Positions 1 through 13,540 are shown, counted from the first letter of the stretch. The stretch is DNA of 64,000 nt from Mesodorylaimus sp. YZB2_4 (GCA_030248295.1 JASANH010000497.1:1-64000), one strand, 5' to 3'. The notes: generated by a model not told the origin, from the sequence alone. Numbers and translations: made by a program.

Positions 1-2401
1 TCAACAAACGTGCACCTATGATTGTTTCAAGATTTATATATGTATGATTGGTGGGAGCGTATGCTAATGATTGAAAAAGTAGGTGCTGTGTCAAGTGGAA
101 TATGTCATTTTTTGTTAATCAGCGCGCCAAGTATAAGTCCTGTGGTAGTCGTGAGCTGAACCAGCTATACAGATGAGCAAGCTCGACAAACGTGCACCTA
201 TGATTGTTTCAAGATTTATATCTGTATGATACATAGGGGCATGTGCTAATGATTAAAAAGGTAGTTCTGTGTCAAGTCCAACATGTCATTTTTTTTAAAT
301 CAGTTTGCCGCGTTTGAGTGCTGTAGTGGTCGTGAGCTGGACATCCTATACAGATGAGCAAGCTCGACGAACGTGTATCTATGATTGTTTCAAGATTTAT
401 ATTTGTATGATTGGTGGGAGCATATGCTTATGATTGAAAAAGTAGGTGCTGTTTCAAGTGGAAGATGTCATTTCTTGTAAATTAGCGCGTCAAGTATAAG
501 TCCTATAGTAGTCATGAGCTGGACATCCTATACATCCCATATCCTATACAGCTATGCAGATAAGCATGCTAGAAAAACGTTCACCTATGATTATTTTAGA
601 TTCATATCCGTATGATTGCTAGGAACATATGCTTATGATCAAAGAAGAAGGTGCTTTGTCAAATGGGATATGTCATTGTTTGTGAATCATTGCGCCAAGT
701 TAATTCTTGTAGTAGTCGTGAGCTGGACCAGCTATTCAGATAAGCAAGTTAGACAAACTTGCACTTATGATTGTTTTCAAATCTTTATATGTATGATTGA
801 TGGTAGCATATGCTCATGCTCGAAGCAGAAAGTGCTGTGTCTAGTCAAGTATGTTATTGATTCTGAAACCAGTTTGCGGAGTTTCAGTCTAGTAGTAGTT
901 GTAGGCTGGACCGGCTTTACAGATGAGCGAGCTCGAAAATCCTGAACCAATAATTGCTTTAAAGTTTATATCTGTATGATTGGCGGAAGCATATGCTAAT
1001 GTTAAAAAAAGTGCTGTGCCAAGTCGAATATGTCATTTTTTTGTAAATCAGTGTGCCGCGTTCGAGTGCTGTAGTGGTCGTGCGCTGGGACAGCTATACC
1101 GATAAGCTTGCCCGAAAAACGTTCACCCACGATTATTTTAGATTTTTATCCGTATGATTATTGGGAGCATATGCTTATGATTTAAAAAGTGGGTGCTGTG
1201 TCAAGTGGGATATGTCATTTTTTGTAAATCAGTGCGCCAAGTATAAGTCCTGTAGTAGTCGTGAGCTGGACCAGCTATACAGATCAGCAAGTTCGACAAA
1301 GGTGCACCTATGATTGTTTCGAGATTTATATATGTATGATTGATGGGAGCGTATGCTAATGATTGAAAAAGAAGGTGCTGTGTCAAGTCGAATATGTCAT
1401 CTTTCGTGGATCAGTGCGCCAAGTATAAGTCGTGCAGATATCGTAAGCTGGACCAGCTATACAGATAAGCAAGCTCGACAAACGTGCACCTATGATTCTT
1501 TTAGATTTATATCTGTATGATTGATGGGAGCAGATGCTGATGCTCGAAGCAGGAAGTGCTGTGTCAAGTCGAATAGGTCATTTATTTTCGAATCAGTGTG
1601 CGGAGTTTTAGTCTTGTAGTGGTTGTAGGCTGGACCGGCTTTACAGATAAGCAAGCTTGAAAATCGTGAACCAATGATTCCTTTAAAGTTTATATCTGTA
1701 TGATTGGTGGGGGCATATGCTGATGTTCGAAAAGAAAAGTGCTGTGTCGAGTCGGGTATGTCATTTTCTGTGAATCAGTGTGCCGCGTTTGAGTGCTGTA
1801 GTAGTCGTGCGTTGGAACAGCTATAAAGATAAGCATTCTCGAAAAACGTTCACCAATGATTGTTTGAAGATTTATATCGGTATGATCTGTGGGAACATAT
1901 GCTCATGATTAAAAAGTGGCTGCTGTGTCAAGTGGGATATGTCGTTTCCCATGAATCAGTGCGCCAAGTAAATGTCCTTAAGTAGTCGTGAGCTGGACTA
2001 GCTATACAAATGAGAAAGTAAGACAAACGTGCACTTATGATTGTTTCAAGATTTATATTCGTATGATTGGTGGAAGCATATGCTGATGATTGAAAAAGTA
2101 GGTGCTGTGTCAAGTGGAATATGTCATTCTTTGTGAATCATTGTGTCAAGTAAAAGTCTTGTAGTTGTCGTGAGCTGGACCGGCTATACAGATGAGCAAG
2201 TTAGATAAGCGTGCACCTATGATTGTTTTCAAATCTATATCTGTATGATTGGTTGAAGCATATGCTGATGCTTTGAGCAGAGTGTGCTGTGTCAAGTCGG
2301 ATATGTCATTCATTCTTAAATCATTGTGCGGAGTTTCAGTCTTGTAGTGCTTGTAGGCTGGACCAGCTTTACAGATAAGCAAGCTTGAAAAACGTGAACC
2401 T
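1..2401 (+). repeat. Tandem satellite array, monomer about 182 bp (part 1)
   Basis: About 13 head-to-tail monomers. Each carries the same landmarks in order: GTGCTGTGTCAAGT, TATGTCATTTTTTGT, a CAGTGCGCCAAGTATAAGTC block, GAGCTGGACCAGCTATACAG, a GCACCTATGATTGTTT block, TATATCTGTATGATTGGTGG and CATATGCT. The CATATGCT landmark recurs roughly every 175-190 bases. Monomers differ by substitutions and small indels, so this is an old, diverged array. Short reverse-strand frames recur because the monomer happens to be open; they are not genes. Confidence 0.95.
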
Positions 2402-2637
2402 TGTCGCGAACGCGAATGAAGATGAAGGACATGATAGCCTCGGTGGTAGTTGTGTAAAGTAAGAGTGAGAGGAAGGTGATAGAAGATTCTAGAGAAGAGG
2501 GGAGTGTCGTTTTATGTGGAGCGAGTGTACGGTCGTTCATCAAGTACCTCATTGAAATATAACCTATATAAATCAAATCAACGTGTGATTTTGCCGTCCC
2601 GCTATATCAACTTCCACTGCGCGACCAGGCGATGACA
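2402..2637 (+). repeat. 5' LTR of the BEL/Pao element
   Basis: 236 bases starting TGTCGCGAACG and ending in GACA, matched along its length by 8211-8447. A TATAA-like run (ATATAACCTATATAAA) lies in the second half. The first base follows the target duplication AACCT directly. Confidence 0.93.
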
Positions 2638-2659
2638 GAATTATCTGGTAGCAGAACGT

Positions 2660-4150
2660 GGTTGATTGCGGCTATCAACGATATCAACGATGGTGGTCGT
2701 TGCGGCGAGGCTCCAAAAACAGCTCGCCCCTCGACGCTTAGCCCTTCGCCACCTACTCGACGCAAAACCTAATTTGGCAGTTATCAACGAAGAAACTACT
2801 CATGAAATCGACAAGTACAAGGCCCGCTTGCGAGCGCTTTTCGAGGGCTATAAGAACAAGTACGACGACTACGCGAACGCTGTGGACGATGTCGAGTCGG
2901 CTGAGTTTGTTACTGAAAGTGAGCAATACGCCCAAATGGAGATCGAATACGATATGGCGATCGCTGATATTGGCCGCTTTGAGAATCGGATTATCGAGAA
3001 AGAAGAACGCAAGCTGAAGGCCAAGTTGGAAGAGGCAAAAGTAAACGCCGAGATCGAGCGAATTCAACTGCAGCTACAGCTTCAAGAAGAAGAACAGAGA
3101 ACGAGATGGGATATGGAGCGAATCGAACAACAAGCACGGATAGAACGTGAGCGTTTCGAACAAGAGTCGAATATCAAGGTACAGGTCGTAGGCAACCAAG
3201 CTGGTCTGGGTCAAGGTCGCGGCGTTGCGCAGATGCACGCCAAGTTACCAAAACTCGAGTTACCAAAGTTCAATGGCGATCGGCTGCAGTTCAAGCCATT
3301 CTAGGACGCGTTCAACGCCTCGGCTCACGCAAATGATGCCGTCGCGCCTGTCACGAAAATGGCATATCTTGTGGCTCAACTAACAGGCGATGCGAAATCA
3401 GTGGTCGATGGGTTAGCGGTCACAGCCGAGAACTACAAAACGGCGATTCAGCTCCTCAAAGAACGCTTTGGCAACGACCAAGAAATCATGCGAATGCACC
3501 AACGAGCCATTGTGAATCTGGAGGGTGCCCGGAACATGGAAGGCTTGCGCCAACTGCAAATCAATCTTGAAAAGCATCTGCGCTTGATCGAATCACTGGG
3601 TGGCATGGTCGATGAATCTTGGAGGACGAGTTTGATCTGGCCGAAGTTGCCAGCGTTTGTTCTCGAGAAGATCTATGAAAAGAAGCCCGTCGAGCAATGG
3701 AAGCTCAAAGAATTGCGAGCCGAATTGACCAAGATGGTATCAATCCATGATGCTGTTGCCCGCGAGCGTATCATGCAATACGAGAAACAAAAGACGAGCC
3801 ATGATCTGCTTAGTCATCAAAGCAGCGAAACGAGGGGAAAACCAAGCGTACCCAAGACGAGCCATTCGTTTCTGATCAACAGCAAGAGTAGAGCAAAGCA
3901 TACCTCAAAAGCTGTCACCATTATGATCATGTCAAGAACAAGCCTCGCTCTCCATGCATCTACTGCGAGGGCGACCACTGGGCCGATGAATGCCAACACG
4001 TGCCCACAGTTAAAGAACGAAAGAGGAAGCGCAAGGACCATTGCTGGCGATGTCTCAAACCTGGCCATCAAACTGACCAATGCTGGGCGAAAACAAAGTG
4101 CTATCATTGTCGAGACACCAGCCATCATTCAAGCCTCTGCGAAAAGCGAT
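2660..4150 (+). pseudogene. gag-like part of the BEL/Pao fossil
   Basis: Starts with a long charged coiled coil (many E, K, R and Q, for example ERIQLQLQLQEEEQ), then a capsid-like segment (AYLVAQLTGDAKSVVDGL, LKERFGN), as in the retrotransposon gag_Ty/DUF1759 families of BEL elements. It ends in two cysteine-rich knuckles (CWRCLKPGHQTDQC and CYHCRDTSHHSSLC) fitting CX2CX4HX4C, which bind the RNA genome. Broken. Confidence 0.85.
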
Positions 4151-4289
4151 TGAAGGCACCGTATATCGACACTGGGGCAACCACAATGACGCTCGCTTTG
4201 GACGTAAGCACTAGTCTGTTCACATCTTATCAAGCAGTGCTTTTGCAGACAGCCTGGGGCGATATCCAATCCTTGAATCAAACTCCCCG

Positions 4290-6000
4290 ATCAATCAAAG
4301 GGCGAATTCTCCTTGACAGCGGAAGCCAGCGAACTTATGTAACTGATGACCTGATCAAGCGACTCGCTATCAAACCAACGTCGTACGAAGAAATCGTGCT
4401 GTACACGTTTGGTGCCAAAGAACCAAAACGAATCAAGTCTGCAATCGTCGAGCTTCAGTTAAAGGGTAAGCTCGGACAACAAATCAAAATCAAAGCCAAT
4501 GTCGTCCTGCAGATCGCTCAATCGTTGTGGCGGAGCGTAGCGATGCTCGCGGATCTGAAGGACATCCTCGACAACTATGATCTAGCCGATCCAATCCTAA
4601 ACGACTCAGAAACGATCAAAATCGATATACTTATCGGCATTAATGAATATGAGCGTATCCTGATAGCCAACAGCAAAGAAATCGGACCAAGCCTTAATCT
4701 CCGCAACTCTATTTTCGGGTGGATCGTTTTCGGCCAAACCAAGAACCAAATCAAAATCGCTGAGCCAGCCTCAACATTCAACTGCTTTGTCTCATCAGTT
4801 GCAATCAATAGTCAAGAGCTGAATCACCTCGAACAACACATCAAGGATCAAACTCAAATCAACGACTTGTGGGAACTCGAGAAGATTGGCATCACTGACA
4901 AGATCAATGAACGTGACGATGAGAAAGTCATGCAGATGTTTATTAAAACAATCAAATTTGAGAACAATCGATATCAAGTTCAATGACCGCAGAAAAACGA
5001 GCATATCGATCTGCCAGATAATTATGGGCTATCTTTGGGGCGTCTCAAGTCAGTGATTCGTCGCTTACAACACGACCCTGAGCTGATGATCAAATACGAT
5101 GCTATAATTCAAGATCAATTACAGAAAGGAATCATCGAGAAGATTGATAAAGACAAGATCGATGGCCCGATTCACTATCTGCCGCACCATCCTGTGATCA
5201 CACCTGATCGAGCAACGAATAAGGTACGAATCGTGTATGATGGTTCCGCCAAGACAAACAATCAACAGCGCAGTTTGAACGAATGCCTATACAGAGGACC
5301 AGTCATACTAGACGACTTGGCCCAACTGCTACTTCGTTTTCGAATGAACAAAGTAGCATTGATCGCAGATATCGAAAAGGCATTCTTACAAGTCGGACTC
5401 CAACCCGTATCAAGGGACGTCACGCGATTTCTTTGGCTCAAGAGCCCCAAGAATGCAAGTGTCGATGGCAACTTGCAAATCTATCGCTTCAAACGAGTCC
5501 TGTTCGGTGTCATATCAAGCCCATTCCTGCTCGGGGCAACCATCAAGTACCATCTGCAACTGAACGGTGGACCAGTAGCGAAGAAGATACAGGACAATAT
5601 GTATGTGGACAACATGATCACTGGGGTTCAATCAACTGCCAACGCAATCGACTTCTATCAAGTTGCGAAGAAACTTTTCAATGAAGCATCAATGAATTTG
5701 CGGGAATGGAACTCGAATGATCAAGAATTCCTCAAGGCAATCCCAGAAACGGATCGAGCGAAAGCGGCTCAGACAAAGGTCCTAGGTATCAAGTTGGACA
5801 CATGTTCGGACACGATCACAATTAACCATGCCAAAATGGTCATCGAAAGCGAGCCTACAAAGCGGTCGGTACTCAGCTTTATTCATCAGGCCTTCGATCC
5901 CCTTGGTCTCATGTGCCCAATCATGGTCAATGTCCGCCACTTCTTCCAAAGCCTATGGTCGACGGATCTAAAATGGGACGACGATCAATTAACAACGCAA
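4290..6000 (+). pseudogene. Protease and reverse transcriptase part of the BEL/Pao fossil
   Basis: The protease is seen at about 4.31 kb (LLDSGSQRTYV, the DSG active-site box, followed by an A17-type segment). The reverse transcriptase follows from about 5.0 kb: RIVYDGSAKTNN, then IADIEKAFLQVGL (palm aspartate), FGVISSPFLLG and the catalytic YVDN box near 5.6 kb, and a FDPLGL segment at the end, all characteristic of BEL/Pao. Broken. Confidence 0.9.
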
Positions 6001-6109
6001 ACCTGAGAAAAGTGGGATCAAACTCGAGCAGACCTCGAGGGCCTCGATCAGGTCAAGCTACCAAGGTATCTGGGTAATGATGGCACTCTGTATCGACTAC
6101 ATGTCTTCT

Positions 6110-8190
6110 GCGATGCGTCGGAGAAGGCGTACGGGGCGTGCGTCTATTTGCGATCTCAACTGGACAAATCGAACCTTATCTTTGCAAAAAGTCGAATGAA
6201 ACTGAAGCGAGCAGACAAGTGGAAAGAGAAGAATCTGACAATTCTGCGACTCGAACTGCTGGCAGCACATATTTGGGCGAAAATCCTCACATTTGTCCGC
6301 GATGGACTGCAGCCTCAAATCGAAAGCACCTTCATGTGGATCGATTCCCAATGCGTCCTACGATGGCTTCAATCGACCAAGCCGCTGCAAACATTCGAGG
6401 CAAATCGGGTCAGGTTCATCACGAGCATCAAATCCGTCAGGTTTCGTTATGTGACCACAGAGGACAATCCAGCTGATCTCCTGTCCAGAGGAGCAACAGC
6501 CATGGCACTCAAAAACAAATCTATATGGTGGCATGGACCGCAATGGCTGCGCGGAGCCGAAGAAACATGGCCCGCCGTGGACGAATTCAAGTTCGACCAG
6601 GACGATATCCAGGCAAGCAAAACCGAAACGACGGTTTATACAGCAACGACCAATTTTGCGGCAGAGGAATCAGACGAAGCTAACCGAATTTTCGACGAAA
6701 ATCGATACTCAAGTTGGAGGAAACTAATACTCATTACGATCCTCTGCATACGATTTGTGGCCAAGGTAAAGAAGAAGAAGGGGCGATCCCACCGCAAAGA
6801 AAGCAAACTGGACCCATCGACGCCAGAAGAGATCGATATGGCAGAGAAGCTATGGTTCAAAGCGATGCAAGCAAAGTATTTCCCAGACGAGCTGGTACGG
6901 CTGAGGAGAATGCAGGGCGATCAGAGGGCAGTTCTTCTCAACAATGCAATACTACTTCAATTAGATAAGGATGGCGTCATTCGATGCGTTGGAAGAATTG
7001 GGCAGGCTAAAATCTCGATTGAAGCGATCAATCCTATCCTCCTTCCGAAAAGGTCAAAGTTTACCCACCTGGTGATCAAAGAGGCTCACGAACAGACGAT
7101 GCATAGCGGCATATCGCACACATTGGCTCAACTGCGAATGCGATTCTGGGTTCCAACAGGGCGAGCAGAAGTCAATCGAATAATTAAAAGATGCAGGGTT
7201 TGTTGGCGATGGGACAGGGGACCCTACAAGCCACCACCGATGCCAGACTTGCCAAAGCCGCGAGTGCAAGAATCAAAGGCGTTCTCCCATGTGGGCATCG
7301 ACTATTTCGGCCCGATCTACACAAAGGACCAAGGGTGCCAGCCCAAGAAGAAATGGGTCAGCATTGTTGCGTGCATGGTCACACGAGCGCTCCATCTAAA
7401 ATTAGTCGACGATATGACAAGCGAACAACTACTTCTGGGTCTGCAACGATTTATCGCCCGTCGAGGGGTGCCACAACTCATAATCTCTGACCATGGAGGC
7501 AACTTTAAGTCGAAGGAAATTGAAGAATACGCTAGTCGACTCAAAATAAAATGGAACTTTATCACGGAACGATCGCCATGGAAGGGTGGCTTCTATGAGC
7601 GACTGATCCGATTAGTCAAGCAAGCATTCCAAAAGTCAATACAATCGATCATGTTATCAGCGAGTCAAATGACTACAGTGTTGGCTGAAATCGAATCAAT
7701 CATCAATCAAAGGCCAATCACCTACATCGACGACGACCTACGCGGTGGTACGATCCTTTCGCCCGCCTGCTTCATCACGCCGCCAACAATCAACGAATCA
7801 ATCGGGTCCAGGCCCATTCTTCCTGAATCAATCGAAGCAATGGGAATACGCAAGCCTCTTATAGACCGTTGGAAAAAGCGGACTCAGTATTTCAATCAAT
7901 TCTGGGCTGTTTGGTCAAGGCAATACCTTCTGGCCTTACGAGAGCGTCATCAGTTGACTATAAAGCATCCTCGCTCAAGCCTCAATGCAATGCCAAAGGT
8001 TGGTGATGTGGTCCATGTGCGAGAGGAGAATCAGCCGCGAGGCAAGTGGCAATTGGGACGGATAGAATCGATCAAGAGTCTCCCTGACCATTCAGTCCAA
8101 ACTGCGACAGTGCGTCTGCCAAATGGGCAATCAATCAACCAATCTGTCGTTCACCTCTATCCAATCGAGATCCCTGAAGACGACGACGAC
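6110..8190 (+). pseudogene. RNase H and integrase part of the BEL/Pao fossil
   Basis: RNase H-like segments (LRLELLAAHIWAKIL, WIDSQCVLRWL, ADLLSRG) lie at 6.2-6.5 kb. An H2C2 zinc module (HSGISHTLAQLRMRFWVP, then CRVCWRW) is at 7.1-7.2 kb. The integrase core has HVGIDYFGPIY, SDHGGNF and SPWKGGFYERLI, giving the D,D,E triad. A DUF5641-like basic tail (KVGDVVHVREEN) precedes the 3' LTR. This is the longest uninterrupted reading frame in the window. Confidence 0.92.
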
Positions 8191-8210
8191 TCTTTCAACA
8201 AGCGGCGGAG

Positions 8211-8447
8211 TGTCGCGAACGCCAGTGAAGATGAAGGACATGATAGCCTCGGTCGTAGTGGTGTAAAGTAAGAGTGAGAGGGAGGTGAAAGAAGAATCTA
8301 GAGAAGAGAGGGGGTGTCGTTTTATGTGAAGCGAGTGTACGGTCGTTTATCAAGTACTCTATTGAAATATAACCTATATAAATCAAATCAACGGGTGATT
8401 CTGCCGTCCCGCTATATCAACTTCCACTGCGCGACCAGGCGACGACA
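8211..8447 (+). repeat. 3' LTR of the BEL/Pao element
   Basis: Matches 2402-2637 nearly base for base with about 16 differences by eye, and is followed directly by the second AACCT target duplication at 8448-8452. Confidence 0.93.
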
Positions 8448-10321
8448 AACCTATGATTGCTTTAAGATTTATGTCTGTATGATACGTGGGGGCATATGCT
8501 GATGATTGAAAAAGTAAGTGCTGTGTCAAGTCGAATATGTCATTTTTTTGTAAATCAGTGTGCCGCGTTTGAGTGTTGTAGTGGTCGTGCGCTGGGACAG
8601 CTATACAGATGAGCATGCTCCAAAAACGTTCATTCATGATTATTTTAGATCTATATCTGTATGATCGCTGGGAACATATGCTTATGATTGAAAAAGTAGG
8701 TGCTGTGGAGTGTCGAGTCGGCTGTCGAGTGGAATATGTCATTTTTGTGAATCAGTGCGCCAAGTAAAAGTCCTGTGGTAGTCGTGAGCTGGACCAGCTA
8801 TAAAGATCAGCAAGCTCGACAAACGTGCTCCTATGATTATCTCAAGATTTATATCTGTATGATCAGTGAAAGCATATGCTTATGATTGAAAAAGTAGGTG
8901 CTGTGTCAAGTGGAATATGTCATTTGTTGTGAATCAGTGCGCCAAGTATAAGTCCTGTAGTAGTCGTGAGCTGGACCAGCTATACAGATCAGCAAGCTCG
9001 ACAAACGTGCACCTATGATTGCTTCAAGATTTATATATGTATGATTGGTGGGAGCATATGCTTATGATTAAAAAAAGTAGGTGCTGTGTCAAGTGGAATA
9101 TGTCATCTTCTGTGGATCAGTGCGCCAAGTATAAGTCCTGTTGAAGTCGTTAGCTTGACCAGGCATACAGATGAGCAAGCTCGACAAACGTGCACCTATA
9201 ATTGTTTCAAGATTTTTATCTGTATGATTGGTAGGAGCATATGCTCATGATTGAAAAGGTAGGTGCTGTGTCAAGTGGAATATGTCATTTTTTTGTGAAT
9301 CAGTGCGCCAAGTATAAGTCCTGTAGTAGTCTTGAGCTGGACCAGCTATACAGATCAGCAAGCTTGACCAACGTGCACCTATGATTTTCTAAAGATTTAT
9401 ATATGTATGATTAATGGAAGCATATGCTTATGATTGAAAAAGCGGGTGCTGTGTCAAGTGGAATATGTCATTTTCTGTGGATCAGTGCGCCAAGTAAAAG
9501 TCTTGTAGTAGTCGTGAGCTGGACCAGCTATACAGATGAGCAAGCTCAACAAAGGTGCACCTATGATTTTTTTTAGATTCATATCTGTATGATTGATGGG
9601 AGCAGATGCTGATGCTCGAAGCAGGAAGTGCTGTGTCAAGTCGAATATGTCATTTATTCTTGAATCAGTGTGCGGAGTTTTAGTCTTGTAGTGCTTGTAG
9701 GCTGGACCAGCTTTACAGATAAGCAAGCTTGAAAATCGTGAACCAATGATTGCTTCAAGATTTATATCTGTACGATTGGTAGGAGCATATGCTAATGCTT
9801 GAAAAAAATTCTGTGTCAAGTCGGATATACCATTCGTCAATCAGTGTCCCAAGTATAATTCCTGTAGAAGTCGTGCGCTGGACCACCTATACAGATAAGC
9901 ATACTTGAACGACGTGCACTTTATAATTGTTTTCGAATTCGTATCTGTATGATTGGTACGATTATATGCTGCTGCTTGGGAGGGAAGTGCTGTTTCGAGT
10001 CGAGTATGTCATTAATTCGTAAATCAGTGTGCCGCGTTCGAGAGCTTTAGTAGTCGTACGTTGAAACAGCTATACAGATAAGCATGGTCGAAAAACGCTC
10101 ACCTATGGTTGTTTTTAGATTCATATCTTCATGATTGGTGGGAGCATATGCTCATGATTAAAAAAAGTAGGTGCTGTGTCAAGTGGAATATGTCATCTTC
10201 TGTGAATCAGTGCGCCAAGTATAAGTCCTGTAGTAGTCGTTAGCTGGACCAGCTATACAGATCAGCAAGCTCGACCAACGTGCACCAATGATTTTCTCAA
10301 GATTTATATATGTATGAATAA
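8448..10321 (+). repeat. Tandem satellite array, 182-bp monomer (part 2)
   Basis: About ten further monomers in the same orientation and with the same landmarks as 1-2401. It resumes in mid-monomer exactly where the BEL element ends. The array stops at about 10321, where gypsy-like sequence begins. Confidence 0.95.
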
Positions 10322-10329
10322 TGGACGTG

Positions 10330-13300
10330 TTCAGAAACGCAGCCGCAGAGCGCGTGGTCACGTATGCTTAAGAAAAGGAATTCTTGCAAACTAACTTGGT
10401 TTTGCCGCACCAAATTGCGATATGGCGTCAGCAATTGCAAAGCAGGAAAAAGCAGGAAAGTGAAACAGTAGCAGACTGCGTGCGAGACTTAAGATCACTC
10501 GTACAGCAAGCATACGGGAATGAGCAAGAGGCAGCTAGAACACCAGTGCTAAAAGAACGATTTGTTAGCGGTCTGGAAGTATCAGACATGGGCCATTCCA
10601 TCTACAAACTTTGGAAAGCAGCATACCTCAACATGGGAAGGAGTTTAGATGGAGTAATAGCGGCAGCAAACACTGCTGAGATGAATCAACGTATGTTTTC
10701 TTTAACCACTTCAGAAATTCAACGTTCGGTTGTCACGAACCCGACAAGCAATGAAATTGCGAACAGTTTGTCCTCGCCTACGGGAGCCGAGGAGGCTTCA
10801 GCCGTGGCATTCGGGGTGGCCGTGGTGGTCGCGGCCACTCCAGCGCTCAACGAGCTGGAAGCATGTCTTCGCCCCAACAACAGCAACCGCAGTCGGTTTT
10901 GATTTGCACTGACGATGGATGTCGTGGCCACATGGTCGAATCCTGCAGAGCGTTGGTCACTGCGAAACAGACGTTCGAGAGAAATGGCAACACAGCCTGT
11001 CATCACTGTGGTCGGTTGAATTACATCAGAGCCGACTGCCGATTGTACGCCGGTGCAAAAGCTCGTTTGAACGTGCAGGAACCTGTCACAGTTTCGTATC
11101 AGGTCAGTAATCACAGGCCAGGTCAGCACTCACAGCGGACCACTCCAGTACCCCGCTTGTCAGGTAACAGAAGTAATTGGAACCAAGAACGTAGTTATCA
11201 TATGGAAGAGAATAATCAGCCATCAGCCACTACCTCGGGGGGACAGCATGCCGCCCTAGAAGAGGAGGGAGAGTATTTTCCCGCAGAGGATATCTACTCA
11301 GCGGATTTTTGCCTCTTTGAGTCATATCAGGAACACACATTCGCATCGGAAGAGGACAGCTGTGTTGAACCAAACGATAAACACGGCTCTTTCCAGACTG
11401 TCATTAGCCCGGCTGGTAATACGTTGAATGCACCAATCAACAATAATTCGGGTCGAAGCAATAGCCCACCAATCAACGTCGGCGTAAACGCCACCTCAGT
11501 GATCGGTGGATCTCTCAACAACGTATTGATCATCAGTGGCGTCGCGGGTGGCAACAACACTCCACCCACTGACACTGCACCAACTGGTGGTAACGGCAGC
11601 GGAACCAGCAAAGATTATGAGGTAAAATCAGTCTTAGTTATTTTCATCAGCTTATACACGAGACTGATCGCATTGCTTTCTATCATAGCCACCGCCACGT
11701 GGATCGTTAGACGAACGAATCCGAGAAATGATCAACAGCAGTTAGTAAACGGCGAAAGGTCGGCTGGGTTTCTGGGGGGAAGGAAGAGCTAATGATAAAA
11801 CGACCACCGTTTGTGAAGGGAATATATGTCATCTTGTACCCCATGAGAGCCATGTATCTCTGGTTGATGAATCATAGTGAATTCTATGGACAAAATAAAC
11901 GCAAAAGAAAGGGCAGACGGCAACATAGAGGACAATTTGGGAATACAGTAGCACCAGAACTTGGGCACTCGTTCGTCCCAGCAGCAGTCCCTATGGTAAA
12001 ATTCGTAGATACAAACGTACAGTCGAGAGCATTAATGGACATTGGTGCCGGCAAGAGTTTCATCAACGAGACATTGCTTCAAACATTGCTTCATAACCAG
12101 CCTGCTCTCGAAGTGAGGCCATGCAAGTCAGCGCCCATGAAATCCATCAACAGTACAGCCGCGATTGCACGTAGCATCATCGTCACTGATGTGCAAGTTC
12201 TGGACCGCATTATCAAACACCCGCTTTATGTCATGGACGGATCACCTGTGCCTATGATCATCGGAAGGGACATGATGGAGAAAATGGGTAAACTACAATT
12301 CGATTTTTCACAGAAAATGCCTGTGAGTGCAGCCGTGATCGACTTGTGCAATGAGATCAAGGTTGATAGGCAACCCACTATGAAGAACATCATCACAGTA
12401 ATAGAGCCGACCACCGTGCCGCCTCGCACAGAAAAATTCATTTGGGGGCACTGCACCAATGACGAGTTCACTGATCAGGTAGCTTGTTTCATAGCGAATT
12501 ATGAGCCTCTGTCTAGCGATATGTCACTCCTGATCGCTCACTCCGTTGTTAACATAAAAAAGGGAGAAGTCCCCGTGCAGGCCAGGAACAACTCGCAAAA
12601 TCTTGTCACCTTACCATCCGGCACAGCCGTAGGACACGTAGAAGAAGTAGCCGAAATCGTTCCAACTGATCTGCACACATTGACCAACCGCAGTCAGAAG
12701 AAAGATGACCCAGTGCAGCAAATCCAACACATGACTTTTGACAATCCCTATTTGATGGAAAGCCAGGAACGCAGCATGAAGACATTCCTACTACAATGGG
12801 CTAAAAAGGGCATATTTGCTACCAGCACACTGGACTTGAAACCAGCGAACGTCGAAATCGAACACGCAATCAACACAGGAGACCATCCACCAGTGCATGT
12901 ACCGCCTCGCCGGTTACCCTTTCGTCAGAGAGAGATTGTGGAAAAAATGATAAAAGAAATGAAGGAAGGAGGCCAAATCGAGGATGCATGTACATCATGG
13001 GCAAGCCCGATATGCTTGGTCCGTAAAAAGACTGGCGAATATCGATTCTGCGTGGACTATCGCGCACTCAACGCCATAACAGTGCGAGATGAGTTCCCAT
13101 TACCACGCATAGACGATGTACTTTTCGTTTTCCCAGAAACAGTTTGTGAGGAAGTATGCAGATTTATCGGCAGAGGGCCGATTTGCATGCGGCCAGTTAA
13201 TGGTTGCATTTGGCCGCCTGGTCGGAGCCAGAGCAAGTTCTTGTTTCGTTTCTGGTGTTAGTATAGGTGAATGTTCGAGACCTGTTTTGGTGTACCTGAG

Positions 13301-13540
13301 TTAGGCTTTTATCATGTGTTTTCTATTGACGTGTCTGGTTTTCTGATTTGCGTATTCCTCAGGACTAGGTATATATAGACCAGGTCTAGTGCTGTGAGCC
13401 AGTGCACATCGTGTGAGCCTCGCGTTCGGACGTCTACAATAAAGCTATCGAGAGTTCGGGTGTATGGTTTTGTTTTATGATCGCTCATGGCAAGATTCCT
13501 GACTCGGCGGAACAATCGATACCAACCTTACTTCAATCGT
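10330..13540 (+). mobile_element. Ty3/gypsy LTR retrotransposon remnant
   Basis: Parts in order: a gag-like helical segment with VADCVRDLRSLVQQAYG (10.4-10.7 kb); one CCHC knuckle CHHCGRLNYIRADC (11.0 kb); a long spacer with a hydrophobic stretch (11.6-11.7 kb); an aspartic protease with MDIGAGKSFI and the flap/end box MIIGRDMM (12.0-12.3 kb); and the beginning of reverse transcriptase with CLVRKKTGEYRFCVDYRALN and FPLPRIDD (13.0-13.1 kb). The rest of pol is absent: sequence passes into an LTR-like segment instead. Fossil with a few breaks and a large deletion; no 5' LTR was found. Confidence 0.85.
13140..13540 (+). repeat. Possible LTR following the first gypsy remnant
   Basis: Non-coding sequence joined directly to the truncated reverse transcriptase. 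It has a TATA-like run (TATATATAG, 13370-13378) followed about 60 bases later by AATAAA (13438-13443), the U3-R arrangement of an LTR. No second copy is present in the window, so the boundaries are open. Confidence 0.4.

Larger units (their letters stand above)
2402..8447 (+). mobile_element. BEL/Pao LTR retrotransposon inserted in the satellite
   Basis: A near full-length BEL/Pao element with both LTRs, flanked by the 5-bp target duplication AACCT (2397-2401 and 8448-8452). Parts in order: 5' LTR, a primer-site-like stretch just inside it (TGGTAGCAGAACG), a coiled-coil gag, CCHC zinc knuckles, an aspartic protease of the A17 type, a reverse transcriptase with the BEL-type YVDN box, RNase H, an integrase with an H2C2 zinc module and catalytic core, a C-terminal DUF5641-like region, and the 3' LTR. 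The two LTRs differ at roughly 7 percent of positions by eye, so the copy is not recent. Coding is interrupted by about five breaks; treat it as a fossil. It splits one satellite array into two. Confidence 0.95.

Noticed and set aside
1201-2576. Repeated minus-strand frames with AGPAHDYYRTYTWRTD
   Set aside because: The same frame recurs in each satellite monomer and is interrupted in many; no start context, and the sequence is explained by the satellite.
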